From SZUA-230 sp964581095 (GTDB taxonomy: Bacteria; Bacteroidota; Bacteroidia; Cytophagales; Cyclobacteriaceae), in NCBI GenBank assembly GCA_964581095.1, contig CAZONK010000198.1, positions 1 through 6,319 on the forward strand: 6,319 nucleotides of DNA. The letters run 5' to 3'. The notes beneath the pieces are model-generated. The model worked only from the letters and a program-made list of their open reading frames with translations. It was not told the DNA's origin and ran no database searches. This document shows, piece by piece, positions 5,666 to 6,319 of this stretch; the first letter of the stretch is position 1; every line of letters begins with the position of its first letter. A program made the position numbers and the translations under genes.

Positions 5666-6319
5666 ATGAAAAAACTGTTTTACCTGGCTATCTTAAGCGT
5701 GGTTCTTACATTCTCCGGCTGTTCTTTAAGCAAGATGGCAAAAATGGCAAAGGACCAAAACTTAACTGTTAATCCCAACCCTTTGGAAGTACATGCTGAT
5801 TCTGTAAATTTTGATATATCTGCAACACTTCCTGTTAAAATGCTCCAAAAGGGAAAAGTATATTCGATTAATACTTTTTATAAGTCTGGCGATACAGACA
5901 TGCCTCTAGGAACAATCGAGTTTAATGCAAATGAATTTCCTGATGCAGCAACAACTGCACCGGTGGTTAACCGGAGTTTCTCTTTCGCATACGATGAATC
6001 ATTGAGTCGAGGCGATCTGGATATAAAAGGTGTTGCATTAGATCCAAAAAATGGAAAAACTATAGAAACCGATCGATTATCGATTGCAACAGGTTTGATT
6101 ACTACCAGCAGATTAGTTAATTCTGCTTACTATCCTGCGTATGCATCCCATGGATACAACAACCAGGAGGAACTTGAACCGAATGATGTTGCATTTTATT
6201 TCCAGCAAGGAAGATCTGACCTGAGGTATTCTGAAAGAAGAAGTGACCGTGGTAAGTTTTTCGAAGCATTCGTTGCCGAGAAAAATGTAACAAGAACTGT
6301 TACTATTACAGGTACTCAC
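5666..6319 (+). CDS. Putative outer-membrane lipoprotein of unknown function (3' end outside window)
   Basis: An open frame of 218 codons starts at ATG 5666 and reaches the window edge without a stop, so it is truncated. The N-terminus is a lipoprotein signal peptide: KK, hydrophobic LFYLAILSVVLTF, then lipobox FSGC with lipidated Cys19. Phe at -3 is less usual than Leu but tolerated. Ser20 follows, and no acidic surface-export signal is seen, so attachment to the periplasmic side of the outer membrane is likely. About residues 34-125 (LTVNPNPLEVHADSV, then alternating hydrophobic strands) look like a beta-sandwich; 150-218 includes YYPAYASHGYNN and DVAFYFQQGRSDLR. The visible end, VTRTVTITGTH, resembles the first strand of an OmpA-like peptidoglycan-binding domain, but too little is present to claim it. 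I recall similar N-termini in uncharacterised Bacteroidota proteins, but assign no function. Start supported by the signal peptide. Confidence 0.78.
   Translation, partial: MKKLFYLAILSVVLTFSGCSLSKMAKMAKDQNLTVNPNPLEVHADSVNFDISATLPVKMLQKGKVYSINTFYKSGDTDMPLGTIEFNANEFPDAATTAPVVNRSFSFAYDESLSRGDLDIKGVALDPKNGKTIETDRLSIATGLITTSRLVNSAYYPAYASHGYNNQEELEPNDVAFYFQQGRSDLRYSERRSDRGKFFEAFVAEKNVTRTVTITGTH

Noticed and set aside
6113..6319. Antisense open frame at the right edge
   Set aside because: It lies opposite the lipoprotein frame, which has a signal peptide and continuous coding, and its own translation shows no family features.
1..6319. Mobile element, CRISPR array, defence island, riboswitch or tRNA
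   Set aside because: No transposase, integrase, terminal or direct repeats, regularly spaced repeats, tRNA-like folds or long structured leaders were seen; gaps between genes are short and all genes are ordinary families.

Overview
The window reads as ordinary chromosomal DNA of a member of the Bacteroidota, probably a gliding or type IX secretion lineage in the Chitinophagia/Saprospiria/Sphingobacteriia area; the finer placement is inference. Four things point there: a surface protein ending in a type B type IX secretion sorting domain, a short PspC protein of the kind common in this phylum, exact TAnnTTTG promoter -7 elements, and starts preceded by A/T-rich sequence with no Shine-Dalgarno motif. 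The DNA is AT-rich throughout and no segment looks foreign.

Left part (1-3899, all + strand): the 3' end of hisS (histidyl-tRNA synthetase), then hutH (histidine ammonia-lyase), then a large secreted multidomain protein with PKD-like and fibronectin-III-like modules. The three genes are packed with 4-nt overlaps (ATGA, then TTGA), so translational coupling is likely. An enzyme that charges tRNA with histidine and an enzyme that destroys free histidine are thus made from adjoining frames; this is the most thought-provoking arrangement in the window. The secreted protein has no evident link to histidine.

Middle part (3900-5299, + strand): a 48-nt gap holding a -7-like promoter element inside a small inverted repeat, then ybaB/ebfC (nucleoid-associated protein) and a family 2 glycosyltransferase that overlap by one base (TAATG).

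Right part (5300-6319): a small PspC-domain membrane protein on the - strand, whose stop lies 4 nt from the glycosyltransferase stop (convergent ends). A 143-nt AT-rich divergent intergenic region follows, and then the 5' part of a lipoprotein gene on the + strand that runs off the window end. Seven protein genes are supported: five complete, one lacking its 5' end and one lacking its 3' end. I see no RNA genes, mobile elements, CRISPR arrays or defence genes, and no convincing new system; the findings below are modest observations on gene coupling, regulation and protein architecture.
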